From assembly GCA_030731685.1 (NCBI GenBank), contig JANQTO010000138.1, positions 1 through 5,828 of the forward strand: a stretch of DNA of 5,828 nt, read 5' to 3'. The notes below the pieces were generated by a model, which saw only the letters and a list, made by a program, of their open reading frames with translations, was not told where the DNA came from and did no database searches. The translations under genes were made by a program, and so were the position numbers. Shown here piece by piece: positions 1-5,828 of the stretch. The DNA comes from Nonlabens sp. (GTDB taxonomy: Bacteria; Bacteroidota; Bacteroidia; Flavobacteriales; Flavobacteriaceae). How positions within the stretch are numbered: position 1 is the first letter of the stretch; each line of letters opens with the position of its first letter.

Positions 1-44
1 AAAAAAACTCCAAAGTCCCAATTAATAAAGGGAGTTTGGAGTTT
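1..44 (-). terminator. Terminator-like hairpin downstream of der
   Basis: Read on the minus strand, a 10-bp arm AAACTCCAAA (plus positions 35-44) pairs with TTTGGAGTTT (plus 5-14). The stem continues past one C-C mismatch into a further 4 bp (30-33 with 16-19), with a 10-nt AT loop at 20-29. The outer arm runs directly into a T tract (plus-strand A1-A7). This is the architecture of a rho-independent terminator for minus-strand transcription and would end the der transcript about 160 nt after its stop codon. There is no T tract on the other side, so it is not bidirectional. The arm shares sequence with the neighbouring 23-bp repeats, so it may instead be a folded repeat copy. Confidence 0.55.
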
Positions 45-59
45 GAGATTTGGAAATTG
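37..59. repeat. 23-bp direct repeat, copy 1
   Basis: This 23-nt copy begins TGGAGTTTGAG and ends TTTGGAAATTG, and recurs exactly at 169-191. Just after copy 1 the last 8 bases are repeated once more (GGAAATTG at 52-59 and 59-66), and both copies are then followed by TAAT. The 5' end of copy 1 overlaps the arm of the 1-44 hairpin. The repeat is non-coding and lies downstream of der. I see nothing that links it to transposition or to a CRISPR array. Confidence 0.8.
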
Positions 60-83
60 GAAATTGTAATATCCCATCTTCCG

Positions 84-100
84 TCTTCCCTAAGGGAAGA
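84..100. repeat. Short perfect hairpin
   Basis: TCTTCCC (84-90) and GGGAAGA (94-100) are perfect complements separated by TAA. An 8-bp palindrome, GACTAGTC (101-108), follows immediately. There is no adjacent T tract on either strand, so it is not a convincing terminator. Its role is unknown. Confidence 0.5.
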
Positions 101-132
101 GACTAGTCTGGTATACTATAAGACATTATTTT

Positions 133-166
133 TCACGACAAAAACGTTGTCATTTTGCGGTCGTGA
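133..166. repeat. Inverted repeat TCACGAC/GTCGTGA
   Basis: TCACGAC (133-139) pairs with GTCGTGA (160-166) across a 20-nt loop. The loop can form a competing smaller hairpin, GACAA (137-141) with TTGTC (147-151). It sits directly before the second 23-bp repeat copy, in the 3' flank of der. There is no U tract on either strand. Confidence 0.45.
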
Positions 167-168
167 TC

Positions 169-191
169 TGGAGTTTGAGATTTGGAAATTG
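169..191. repeat. 23-bp direct repeat, copy 2
   Basis: This is an exact second copy of the repeat at 37-59, followed by the same TAAT. It ends 14 bp from the der stop codon. The two copies bracket about 110 bp holding the hairpins at 84-100 and 133-166. Confidence 0.8.
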
Positions 192-205
192 TAATTTAAA
201 TCCTT

Positions 206-1507
206 CTATTTTTTGCGCATGTACACATCTATAGGTACACCGTGGAAATCAAACTTCTTACGCAACTGGTTCTCTAAGAAACGCTTGTAAGGCTCTTTAA
301 CATATTGTGGCAGATTGCAGAAAAACGCAAACTGCGGTTGCGGTGTAGGTAATTGTGTAATAAACTTAATTTTTACAAATTTACCTTTTAGCGATGGCGG
401 TGGATATGCTTCTATAAGCGGTAACAAAGTCTCATTAAGTTCACTGGTTTTAATACGTTTAGACCTGTTTTGAAAAACCTCTACCGCTGTCTCAATCGCT
501 TTGAAAATACGTTGCTTATTCAACACAGATATAAATATTACTGGAACATCAGTAAACGGTGCCATTTCTTCTCGTATGCGAGCTTCATAGTCACGCACGG
601 TATTTGTATCCTTTTCAACAAGGTCCCATTTATTTACAAGCACAACGATACCCTTGCGGTTACGCTCAGCGAGCCAAAATATATTTTGTACCTGACCATC
701 AAAACCACGGGTTGCGTCTAAAATCAAAATACACACGTCACAATGCTCTATAGCGCGCACACTGCGCATCACGCTATAAAATTCTAGGTCTTCCTTTACT
801 TTTTTCTTGCGTCTTATCCCAGCAGTATCTACCAGGTTAAACTCAAAACCAAAACGGTTGTATTTAGTATCTATAGAATCTCTTGTTGTTCCAGCAATGT
901 CTGTTACGATATAACGCTCCTCGCCTATTAATGCATTGATAAAAGAAGATTTACCCGCATTAGGTCTTCCTACAACGGCAAAACGTGGCAGTTCACTAAC
1001 TTCTTCTTCCACGTGTTCTGGTAACGCAAGCGCTACGGCATCTAACAAATCACCAGTTCCACTGCCGTTAATACTAGAAATGGTAAATAATTCACCTAAT
1101 CCCAAATTATAGAATTCGTAAGCGTCTTGTTCACGTTTTGTGTTATCAACCTTATTGACAACGAGCATCACTGGTTTTTTGACCTTGCGTAATAATTTTG
1201 CAACGTCCTCATCCTGACTTGTAACGCCAGTTTCAGCATCAACCATAAAAAGTATCACATCAGCCTCGTCTATGGCTAGTTCTACCTGCTTGTCTATTTC
1301 TTCTTCAAAAACATCTTCGGTTCCTATAGCGTAACCACCTGTATCGATAACTGAAAATTCCTTACCGTTCCAATCACTTTTTCCGTAGTGCCTGTCTCTG
1401 GTTACACCACTTACGGCATCGGTAATAGCCTCTCTTCTTTTAATAAATCGGTTAAAGAGTGTCGATTTTCCCACATTGGGTCTTCCTATAATAGCTACTA
1501 TGCTCAT
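206..1507 (-). CDS. der: Ribosome biogenesis GTPase Der (EngA)
   Basis: Der is an essential cytoplasmic GTPase that binds the 50S precursor and promotes late large-subunit assembly. The 433-residue product has the family's diagnostic tandem G domains. The first has the P-loop GRPNVGKS (8-15), DTGG (55-58) and NKVD (118-121). After an acidic linker near 165-173 the second has GRPNAGKS (180-187), DTAG (227-230) and NKWD (292-295). A KH-like domain fills roughly 350-433 and ends in the basic tail MRKK. The length is normal for the family and no key residue is missing. The ATG at 1507 gives the expected N-terminus [15 protein letters not shown]. There is no clear Shine-Dalgarno sequence, as is common in Bacteroidota. 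The gene is co-directional with the polyprenyl synthase but has its own promoter-like box 19 nt upstream and a 193-bp gap, so it is probably transcribed separately. Confidence 0.97.
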   Translation of the reverse strand: MSIVAIIGRPNVGKSTLFNRFIKRREAITDAVSGVTRDRHYGKSDWNGKEFSVIDTGGYAIGTEDVFEEEIDKQVELAIDEADVILFMVDAETGVTSQDEDVAKLLRKVKKPVMLVVNKVDNTKREQDAYEFYNLGLGELFTISSINGSGTGDLLDAVALALPEHVEEEVSELPRFAVVGRPNAGKSSFINALIGEERYIVTDIAGTTRDSIDTKYNRFGFEFNLVDTAGIRRKKKVKEDLEFYSVMRSVRAIEHCDVCILILDATRGFDGQVQNIFWLAERNRKGIVVLVNKWDLVEKDTNTVRDYEARIREEMAPFTDVPVIFISVLNKQRIFKAIETAVEVFQNRSKRIKTSELNETLLPLIEAYPPPSLKGKFVKIKFITQLPTPQPQFAFFCNLPQYVKEPYKRFLENQLRKKFDFHGVPIDVYMRKK

Positions 1508-1526
1508 GCTGTATAATTTGCGGTTG

Positions 1527-1534
1527 CAAAGGTA
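1527..1534 (-). promoter_or_regulatory. Candidate -7 box (TACCTTTG) for der
   Basis: On the minus strand TACCTTTG matches the Bacteroidota housekeeping -7 consensus TAnnTTTG and ends 19 nt before the der ATG. This predicts a 5' leader of only about 10-15 nt. I found no good TTG-type -33 element at the usual spacing, so the call rests on the -7 box and its position. Confidence 0.5.
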
Positions 1535-1586
1535 CTTCTTTTGATTGAGCTATGGTGCTAGCGTGTTGCGATTAGATAAGTAATTT

Positions 1587-1618
1587 AAAAGCCTGTATTG
1601 TAATATTTTACAGGTTTT
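1587..1618 (-). terminator. Weak terminator-like hairpin after polyprenyl synthase
   Basis: On the minus strand AAAACCTGTA is followed, after an 11-nt loop, by TACAGGCTTTT. This gives a 6-bp core stem (plus 1592-1597 with 1609-1614), extendable by A-T pairs past a one-base bulge, and a short T run. It lies about 80 nt past the polyprenyl synthase stop and before the der promoter, a sensible place for a terminator. The U tract is short and the stem AT-rich. It is nearly symmetric, so it could act on either strand. Confidence 0.35.
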
Positions 1619-1623
1619 GAATC

Positions 1624-1641
1624 CCGCTTTCGCGAAAGCGG
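1624..1641. repeat. Perfect 18-bp palindrome CCGCTTTCGCGAAAGCGG
   Basis: This is a perfect, GC-rich, self-complementary 18-mer in an AT-rich intergenic gap, so it stands out compositionally. It is not followed by a T run on either strand, which argues against a simple terminator. From memory, the core GCTTTCGCGAAAGC is a recurrent intergenic palindrome in several marine Flavobacteriaceae genomes. That is recollection, not something this window can show. Possible roles are a protein-binding site, an mRNA-end stabilising hairpin, or a dispersed repeat element. Confidence 0.75.
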
Positions 1642-1700
1642 AATAGTCACAATTCACCTATAAAAGATGAACCATGAGCATTAAACAAGCTTTTTGCAAG

Positions 1701-2678
1701 TTATTTCTTACGGTCTATGACATACTCGAGCATGAGTACCAGCGACTTTTTGTACTCCGTTTCTGGATATGTATCCAGAATTTCCATGGCCTGATTCCTA
1801 TAGTCATACATGGCTTTTACGGCATAGTCTAGACCACCGCTCTTGATAACAAAATCTATAACCTCGCGCACGCGTTTCTTATCGCGGTTGTGCTTTTTAA
1901 CGGAATTTATTATCCATTTTTTCTCTGTTGCGGTACAATTGTTTAAGGTATAAATCAACGGCAACGTCATTTTTTGCTCTTTAATGTCAATGCCGGTAGG
2001 CTTACCTATGCGCTCATTTCCATAATCAAATAAATCATCCTTAATTTGAAAGGCGATTCCTATGAGCTCACCAAATGCGCGCATTTTCTCCACATCCTCT
2101 GACTGCGGCGCAACAGAACATGCGCCAAGACTACAACAGGCCGCGATGAGCGTCGCCGTTTTTTTGCGGATGATGTCATAGTAGACATCTTCCGTAATAT
2201 CAAGTCTGCGTGCTTTTTCTATCTGGAGAAGTTCACCCTCACTCATTTCTCGCACGGCAACACTAATAATTTTGAGTAGGTCAAAATCGTTGTTGTCTAT
2301 ACTAAGTAACAACCCTTTAGAAAGCAAATAATCACCTACAAGCACCGCGATTTTGTTTTTCCACAAAGCATTAACCGAGAAAAAGCCACGACGTTTCAAA
2401 CTATCGTCCACGACGTCATCATGCACGAGTGTTGCAGTATGTATGAGCTCAATTACGGCTGCACCTCGATAGGTGCGCTCGTTTACCTGTCCTCTACTCA
2501 CCATTTTGGCTACGAGAAAAACAAACATAGGGCGCATTTGTTTGCCCTTGCGGTTCACAATAAAATGTGTGATGCGGTTAAGCAATGCGATACGCGAAGC
2601 CATGGACAGCCTGAACTTTTGTTCAAACAGCTCCATTTCATAACTTACTGGTTCTTTTATTTGCTCAACTACTTTCAT
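1701..2678 (-). CDS. Long-chain trans-polyprenyl diphosphate synthase
   Basis: This enzyme condenses isopentenyl diphosphate units onto an allylic primer, most likely to supply the menaquinone side chain. The 325-residue product has the all-alpha isoprenyl synthase signature: GKQMRP (45-50) for substrate phosphate binding, the first Asp-rich motif DDVVD (87-91), and the second DDLFD (214-218) followed by GKPTGIDIKEQKMTLPLIY-type sequence. The residue five before the first motif is a small Ala (HTATLVHDD), the pattern of long-chain rather than farnesyl or geranylgeranyl synthases. Flavobacteriia generally use MK-6, so hexaprenyl diphosphate is a reasonable but inferred product. I chose the ATG at 2678 (MKVVEQIKEP). 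A longer in-frame start at 2687 would be a TTG that lies inside the promoter box. The gene is divergent from the secreted protein gene. Confidence 0.93.
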   Translation of the reverse strand: MKVVEQIKEPVSYEMELFEQKFRLSMASRIALLNRITHFIVNRKGKQMRPMFVFLVAKMVSRGQVNERTYRGAAVIELIHTATLVHDDVVDDSLKRRGFFSVNALWKNKIAVLVGDYLLSKGLLLSIDNNDFDLLKIISVAVREMSEGELLQIEKARRLDITEDVYYDIIRKKTATLIAACCSLGACSVAPQSEDVEKMRAFGELIGIAFQIKDDLFDYGNERIGKPTGIDIKEQKMTLPLIYTLNNCTATEKKWIINSVKKHNRDKKRVREVIDFVIKSGGLDYAVKAMYDYRNQAMEILDTYPETEYKKSLVLMLEYVIDRKK

Positions 2679-2684
2679 GCTATG

Positions 2685-2692
2685 CAAAGATA
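2685..2692 (-). promoter_or_regulatory. -7 box TATCTTTG, very close to the start codon
   Basis: On the minus strand TATCTTTG fits TAnnTTTG and is separated from the chosen ATG by only six bases (CATAGC). In Bacteroidota transcription starts a few bases after this box, so the transcript should begin at or almost at the ATG, giving a leaderless or near-leaderless mRNA. The closest TTG upstream is about 24 nt away, longer than the usual spacing, so the -33 element is weak. Confidence 0.55.
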
Positions 2693-2969
2693 GTTGATGC
2701 GTAATTTAGAAGTACACAACTTAACATCTTCATTAGTAAAAGAAAACACGTTTTTCAATGTTCTCTACACACAAATCGTGACAAAAAGGGTCATGTAATA
2801 TAGGAATATCTAGTAACTATAAAACTTGTGATACTCTAGTTATTAACTGTATAACTATCAAAAATACACTTAATCGATAAATTAAAAGCATCACTGGATA
2901 AAGTAAAAACATAAGATAAGAGATTAAATTTTTAACTAATAATGTTTACTTAAAAAAAGGTAAAAGGGT
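2693..2969. other. Divergent intergenic region
   Basis: The gap between the divergent polyprenyl synthase and secreted protein genes is about 324 bp and strongly AT-rich. I find no protein-like reading frame and no RNA gene. It contains the two outward promoters, annotated separately, and a 7-bp inverted repeat TAGTTAT/ATAACTA (2837-2843 and 2851-2857). An imperfectly related TAGTAACTAT lies at 2811-2820. These could form an operator, but AT-rich DNA gives such repeats by chance. Confidence 0.5.
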
Positions 2970-2977
2970 TATATTTG
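2970..2977 (+). promoter_or_regulatory. Candidate -7 box (TATATTTG) for the secreted protein gene
   Basis: TATATTTG matches TAnnTTTG and ends 25 nt before the ATG at 3003, predicting a 5' leader of roughly 20 nt. A TTTAC sequence about 21 nt upstream is a poor -33 candidate. No Shine-Dalgarno sequence is visible before the start codon, as is usual in this phylum. Confidence 0.5.
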
Positions 2978-3002
2978 AAACTTACACAAAACTCTATATG
3001 TT

Positions 3003-4520
3003 ATGAAAAAAATTACTCTTTTAATGTTCTCACTTTTATTGGGAGCAACAACTTATGCGCAAGACACTTGTGCTACGGCTCTGCCAATAAGCCTGACTTC
3101 TGGAAACATGGTAGGCACCATAAATGGCACTGCAATCACTCAAAACTGTGCTGACACAAGTACTAATCTGGGAACTGCCGCAGAGTGGTACCAGTTTACA
3201 GCAACTGCAACTGGTACTTTAAACTTAAATTCTGACATACCAGGAAATGCTAGTGATGACACCAGGGTTTCTATATATACAGGTACCTGTGGCGCATTAA
3301 CATGCGTGGGAGGAAATGATGATATATCTGCTTCTAATTACCTTACTGACGTCACTATAAATGTGACTTCTGGAACTGTTTACACGATTGCGTGGGACAA
3401 TAGATGGAATCCAGCTTCCTTCACATTCAATGCAACGTTTACACCAGTTGCATGTCCATCGCCAACCAATTTAGGAATAACTGATTTTACTACAACAACA
3501 TCTACCATAGCATGGGACGCAGTAGGAGATTATGAAGTGGAGTATGGTGAATTCCCTTACACTCAAGGTAACGTAGTGGGTGGTACTGTTGTAAATGTAA
3601 CTGGAACCAACACATATCAACTAACAGGCTTGACGCCAGGTGTAGCTTACAATGTGTTCGTAAGACAAAATTGTGGAACTGATGGGTTTTCTACTGCAAC
3701 AGAGGGCTTTGCAGGTACCAGTCCAAGCCCAATGATAACCTTTCCGTTTTCTGAAGATTTAGAACCGGCACCTAACCAAGCTCTTCTATTGAATTTGGGC
3801 CTCAGCTTTTTCTCAAATACTAACAATTGGTCATTTGGACAGGATAACCTTACTGATGGAAATACTGCTAATGATTTTGCAAGTAATGGCATAAGCTATG
3901 TTTTCTCAAACAATACATTTGCTGCTACGGATGCTGATGCTACTATTTATTTTGGCCCATATAATCTAACTGTTGGATCTACCTACACGCTTAGTGTAGA
4001 CCAGCGAAACACTTCTGCTGCAAGCGCTACAACTCCAAATAAAGATATAGAATTATTAGCAGCAGCAACTAATGATGGCACGTCAAATACAGTGCTAGCT
4101 ACTTTTGATGACATGATAAATGTAACACATCAATTGAGAACTGGGAATTTTACTCCAGCCGCGTCGGGAAGTTTTTATTTCGGTGTGAGAGACAAATCCA
4201 ACGTCCTAACAGGTGTTGCTGCAGGGAATTCTGTCGTAATAGATAATATAAGAATTACTTCCACCTTGGGTGTTTCTGATTTAGATAACTTAAAATTTAC
4301 TCACTTTTACAATCTAGCTAATCAATCATTTAATGTTCAATCATCAAATGATAATATAAAAACCGTTCAAATCTATAGCCTTACAGGGCAAGAGGTTGTT
4401 AATGTAACAGTAAATGATTTGAACGCCGAAGTCGATTTGAACAACGTGACTTCTGGAGTTTACATAGCGCAAATTAATATTAATGGAAATATCCAATCTG
4501 TTAAATTCGTAAAAGAGTAA
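3003..4520 (+). CDS. Secreted multidomain protein with T9SS type A sorting domain
   Basis: The 505-residue product has a Sec signal peptide (MKKITLLMFSLLLGATTYA, likely cut before Q20). Residues 21-148 form a Thr/Asn-rich beta-sandwich resembling pre-peptidase C-terminal type domains, with EWYQFTATATGTL and VSIYTGTC strands. Residues 151-240 look like fibronectin type III (TIAWDAVGDYEVEYG, YQLTGLTPGVAYNVFVRQ). Residues 245-420 form a jelly-roll-like adhesin or carbohydrate-binding type domain ending SVVIDNIRI. Residues 421-505 are the C-terminal sorting domain (VQIYSLTGQEV, TSGVYIAQI, final KFVKE) used for export by the Por/T9SS machine and surface attachment or release. Six cysteines (23, 49, 96, 101, 151, 224), all in the first two domains, could form disulfides. 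No catalytic motif is visible, so binding or adhesion is inferred and the ligand is unknown. It is monocistronic, with its own promoter and terminator. Confidence 0.9.
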   Translation: MKKITLLMFSLLLGATTYAQDTCATALPISLTSGNMVGTINGTAITQNCADTSTNLGTAAEWYQFTATATGTLNLNSDIPGNASDDTRVSIYTGTCGALTCVGGNDDISASNYLTDVTINVTSGTVYTIAWDNRWNPASFTFNATFTPVACPSPTNLGITDFTTTTSTIAWDAVGDYEVEYGEFPYTQGNVVGGTVVNVTGTNTYQLTGLTPGVAYNVFVRQNCGTDGFSTATEGFAGTSPSPMITFPFSEDLEPAPNQALLLNLGLSFFSNTNNWSFGQDNLTDGNTANDFASNGISYVFSNNTFAATDADATIYFGPYNLTVGSTYTLSVDQRNTSAASATTPNKDIELLAAATNDGTSNTVLATFDDMINVTHQLRTGNFTPAASGSFYFGVRDKSNVLTGVAAGNSVVIDNIRITSTLGVSDLDNLKFTHFYNLANQSFNVQSSNDNIKTVQIYSLTGQEVVNVTVNDLNAEVDLNNVTSGVYIAQININGNIQSVKFVKE

Positions 4521-4539
4521 ATCTTCTTTGTTTATTTTG

Positions 4540-4570
4540 AAAAGCACTCTATTTTTAGAGTGCTTTTTTT
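4540..4570 (+). terminator. Strong rho-independent terminator
   Basis: An 11-bp perfect stem, AAAAGCACTCT (4540-4550) with AGAGTGCTTTT (4557-4567), has a 6-nt ATTTTT loop and runs into a T tract that continues to 4570 and, after one G, further T's. It lies 19 nt after the stop of the secreted protein gene and should end that transcript. The A-rich 5' side makes it potentially bidirectional. Confidence 0.9.
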
Positions 4571-4574
4571 GTTT

Positions 4575-5317
4575 ATGAAATATTTATCCCTTCATGATTT
4601 TTGTAAACTCTTAGCTCATGCCATGATGATGACGTTGTTCAGGGAACACCCTTTTAGAACTGAACGATGCTATAACTATTTACGAAATCAGTGCATTCCC
4701 TGATAACTTTATTTTAAGTGAATATAATTCAAAGCGCTACAACTTACCTCATAGACACACAAGGCATAGCGGTCAAAAAGTTATTTGTTGATAACAATCT
4801 TGTTTTAACGTCATCTTTGTCAAATAACGGGGCTTTATTGCGATCTGTATCGACAAATGAGGACAACAGAAAACCAAACCGAGAAAAATAGGAATTTTTA
4901 GTGAACCGCTATTGTTTGGTCAACACGATGCAACATGTGTGGGCAACTAATCTAAATGAATAGATACTTTCAAGTTTTTATGACATGGAAGATGGCATTA
5001 AGTTCTCAACTTTTAAAGAAATTATGGTAAAATAAATAGTACGGGACGATATCTGAACATTATTAACCACGGCAATGCTCCAAGTACAATTTCCTGGGAG
5101 TACTCAAATGAGTCCATGATATCTAAAAGAAATTTTTATTTCCAACAGCAGTCTTCAAGAAATACCTTCAGGCAACATCATACCGAAATACTATTTCGAT
5201 AATGAATCAACCATTCAACAGGTGCGGAGCACCAATAGCTTTAAATCTAGAAATTATCCGAGAACCGATTCAGGAATTATGGCGCTAAACCAATTGCCTT
5301 TACTTAAGATTTATTAG
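4575..5317 (+). pseudogene. Frameshifted remnant of an unidentified gene, possibly a lipoprotein
   Basis: No intact gene is present, but the plus strand shows protein-like segments following each other in different frames. An ATG at 4575 opens MKYLSLHDFCKLLAH. Frame 1 from 4636 reads CSGNTLLELNDAITIYEIS and, to about 4746, FILSEYNSKRYNL. Frame 2 from 4745 reads YLIDTQGIAVKKLFVDNN and stops at 4889. Frame 1 from about 4885 gives KIGIFSEPLLFGQHDATC and stops at 4948. Frame 2 has a short DMEDGIKFSTFKE near 4985-5020. Frame 1 from 5017 has NIINHGNAPSTISWEYSNE. Frame 2 from about 5140 has SSLQEIPSGNIIPKYYFDN and ends NQLPLLKIY with a stop at 5315-5317. Joined, these would make about 245 residues. 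The N-terminus followed by CSGN resembles a damaged lipoprotein signal peptide and lipobox. I do not recognise the family. Alternatives are sequencing errors or chance frames. Confidence 0.6.
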
Positions 5318-5828
5318 CAAGCTGCCCACAAGCAGCGTCTATATCCTTACCTCTACTGCGTCGCACGTTTACGATGATACGTTGCTTTTCAAGTGCATTT
5401 TTATAAAGCTCAATAGCGCTATCGCTGGCCTGTTCAAAACGTGGGTCGTCTATAGAGTTGTACTCTATAATGTTTACTTTACAGGGAATAAGTTTACAAA
5501 ACTTCACAAGTTCGTGAACGTCATCTTCTGTATCGTTTATCCCTTTCCACACTACGTATTCATAGGTGACGCGGGTTCCGGTGATATCATACCAGTATTT
5601 CAGCGCATCCTTAATATCGCTTAATGGAAACTGCTCATTGAACGGCATGATTGCCGTGCGTTTAGAATCAATGGCACTATGCAATGATAAGGCAAGATTA
5701 AACTTAGGTCTGTCGTCGGCGAGCTTTTTCATCATTTTAGGAATACCGCTTGTAGAAACCGTTATCCGTTTAGGTGACATACCTAAGCCTTCATCACTCG
5801 TTATTTTGTCTATACTGGCGAGCATATT
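5304..5828 (-). CDS. rlmN: RlmN, 23S rRNA A2503 / tRNA A37 C2-methyltransferase, C-terminal half
   Basis: RlmN is a radical-SAM enzyme that methylates C2 of A2503 in 23S rRNA and of A37 in some tRNAs, using a methyl-cysteine relay. The window holds the last 174 codons of a protein usually near 345-350 residues; the gene continues past the right edge, so the start and the CxxxCxxC cluster motif are not visible. Seen here are KRITVSTSGI, the SAM-pocket strand LALSLHSAID, TYEYVVWKGIND, VNIIEYNSIDD, and the C-terminal RRSRGKDIDAACGQLA, whose Cys is the conserved resolving or relay cysteine (Cys355 in E. coli RlmN). The first Met visible near the edge, in NMLASIDKI, is internal. The 3' end is convergent with, and overlaps by 14 bases, the broken plus-strand gene. 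I see no clear terminator after it. Confidence 0.95.
   Translation of the reverse strand, partial: NMLASIDKITSDEGLGMSPKRITVSTSGIPKMMKKLADDRPKFNLALSLHSAIDSKRTAIMPFNEQFPLSDIKDALKYWYDITGTRVTYEYVVWKGINDTEDDVHELVKFCKLIPCKVNIIEYNSIDDPRFEQASDSAIELYKNALEKQRIIVNVRRSRGKDIDAACGQLANKS

Noticed and set aside
37..191. The 23-bp repeats as a CRISPR array
   Set aside because: There are only two copies, separated by about 110 bp containing hairpins, with no spacer-like regularity and no cas genes.
470..753. Open frames on the plus strand at 470-721 and 559-753
   Set aside because: Both lie antisense inside der, which has complete GTPase motifs. Their translations show no protein-like features.
2679..2687. 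TTG at 2687 as the start of the polyprenyl synthase
   Set aside because: The TTG lies inside the TATCTTTG promoter box, and an ATG three codons later gives a better start. The added residues have no support.
2421..2693. Plus-strand open frame of 90 codons
   Set aside because: It is antisense to the N-terminal part of the polyprenyl synthase, including its first Asp-rich motif. It is a shadow of that gene.
3647..3892. Minus-strand open frame of 81 codons
   Set aside because: It is antisense within the secreted protein gene, with no promoter or recognisable domain.
4344..4547. Minus-strand open frame of 67 codons
   Set aside because: It is antisense to the T9SS sorting domain and runs through the terminator hairpin, so it is not a credible gene.
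4575..4703. A 42-codon plus-strand ORF after the terminator as an intact small gene
   Set aside because: Its later part (after about 4636) is less protein-like than the overlapping frame 1 segment. It fits better as the broken 5' end of the frameshifted remnant.
5221..5233. GGTGC-GGA-GCACC hairpin as an rlmN terminator
   Set aside because: The stem is only 5 bp, has no T tract on the minus strand, and lies about 70 nt past the rlmN stop inside the coding-like remnant.
5382..5624. Plus-strand open frame of 80 codons
   Set aside because: It is antisense to the conserved C-terminal region of rlmN.

Overview
The window looks like chromosome of a marine-type flavobacterium (Bacteroidota, class Flavobacteriia). 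The evidence is its low GC content, TAnnTTTG-type -7 promoter boxes close to the start codons, a secreted protein ending in a type A type-IX-secretion (T9SS) sorting domain, and protein-level resemblance of the housekeeping genes to that group. No named species can be assigned from the sequence alone.

Layout from left to right. Positions 1-205 are non-coding and hold a terminator-like hairpin, a 23-bp direct repeat and two smaller hairpins. Then come two minus-strand housekeeping genes: der (EngA), the double GTPase of 50S ribosome assembly (206-1507), and upstream of it a long-chain trans-polyprenyl diphosphate synthase (1701-2678), probably making the menaquinone side chain. The gap between them carries a perfect 18-bp palindrome and a weak terminator. 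A divergent, promoter-bearing intergenic region (2679-3002) separates this pair from a plus-strand gene for a 505-residue secreted, T9SS-sorted beta-sandwich protein (3003-4520), which ends in a strong terminator. On the right edge is the C-terminal half of rlmN (minus strand, runs off the window), the radical-SAM methyltransferase for 23S rRNA A2503 and some tRNAs.

The 4575-5317 stretch, which at first looks empty, is the main surprise. Read on the plus strand it contains a series of protein-like segments that follow one another in different frames, as expected of one gene of about 245 codons broken by several frameshifts and stops. Its last segment ends in a stop codon that overlaps the 3' end of rlmN by 14 bases.

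Functionally, der and rlmN both serve the ribosome and the polyprenyl synthase serves respiration; these are core genes. The secreted protein and the broken gene look like an accessory insertion among them. I see no CRISPR array, transposase, tRNA, rRNA or defence module, and no convincing new multi-gene system.
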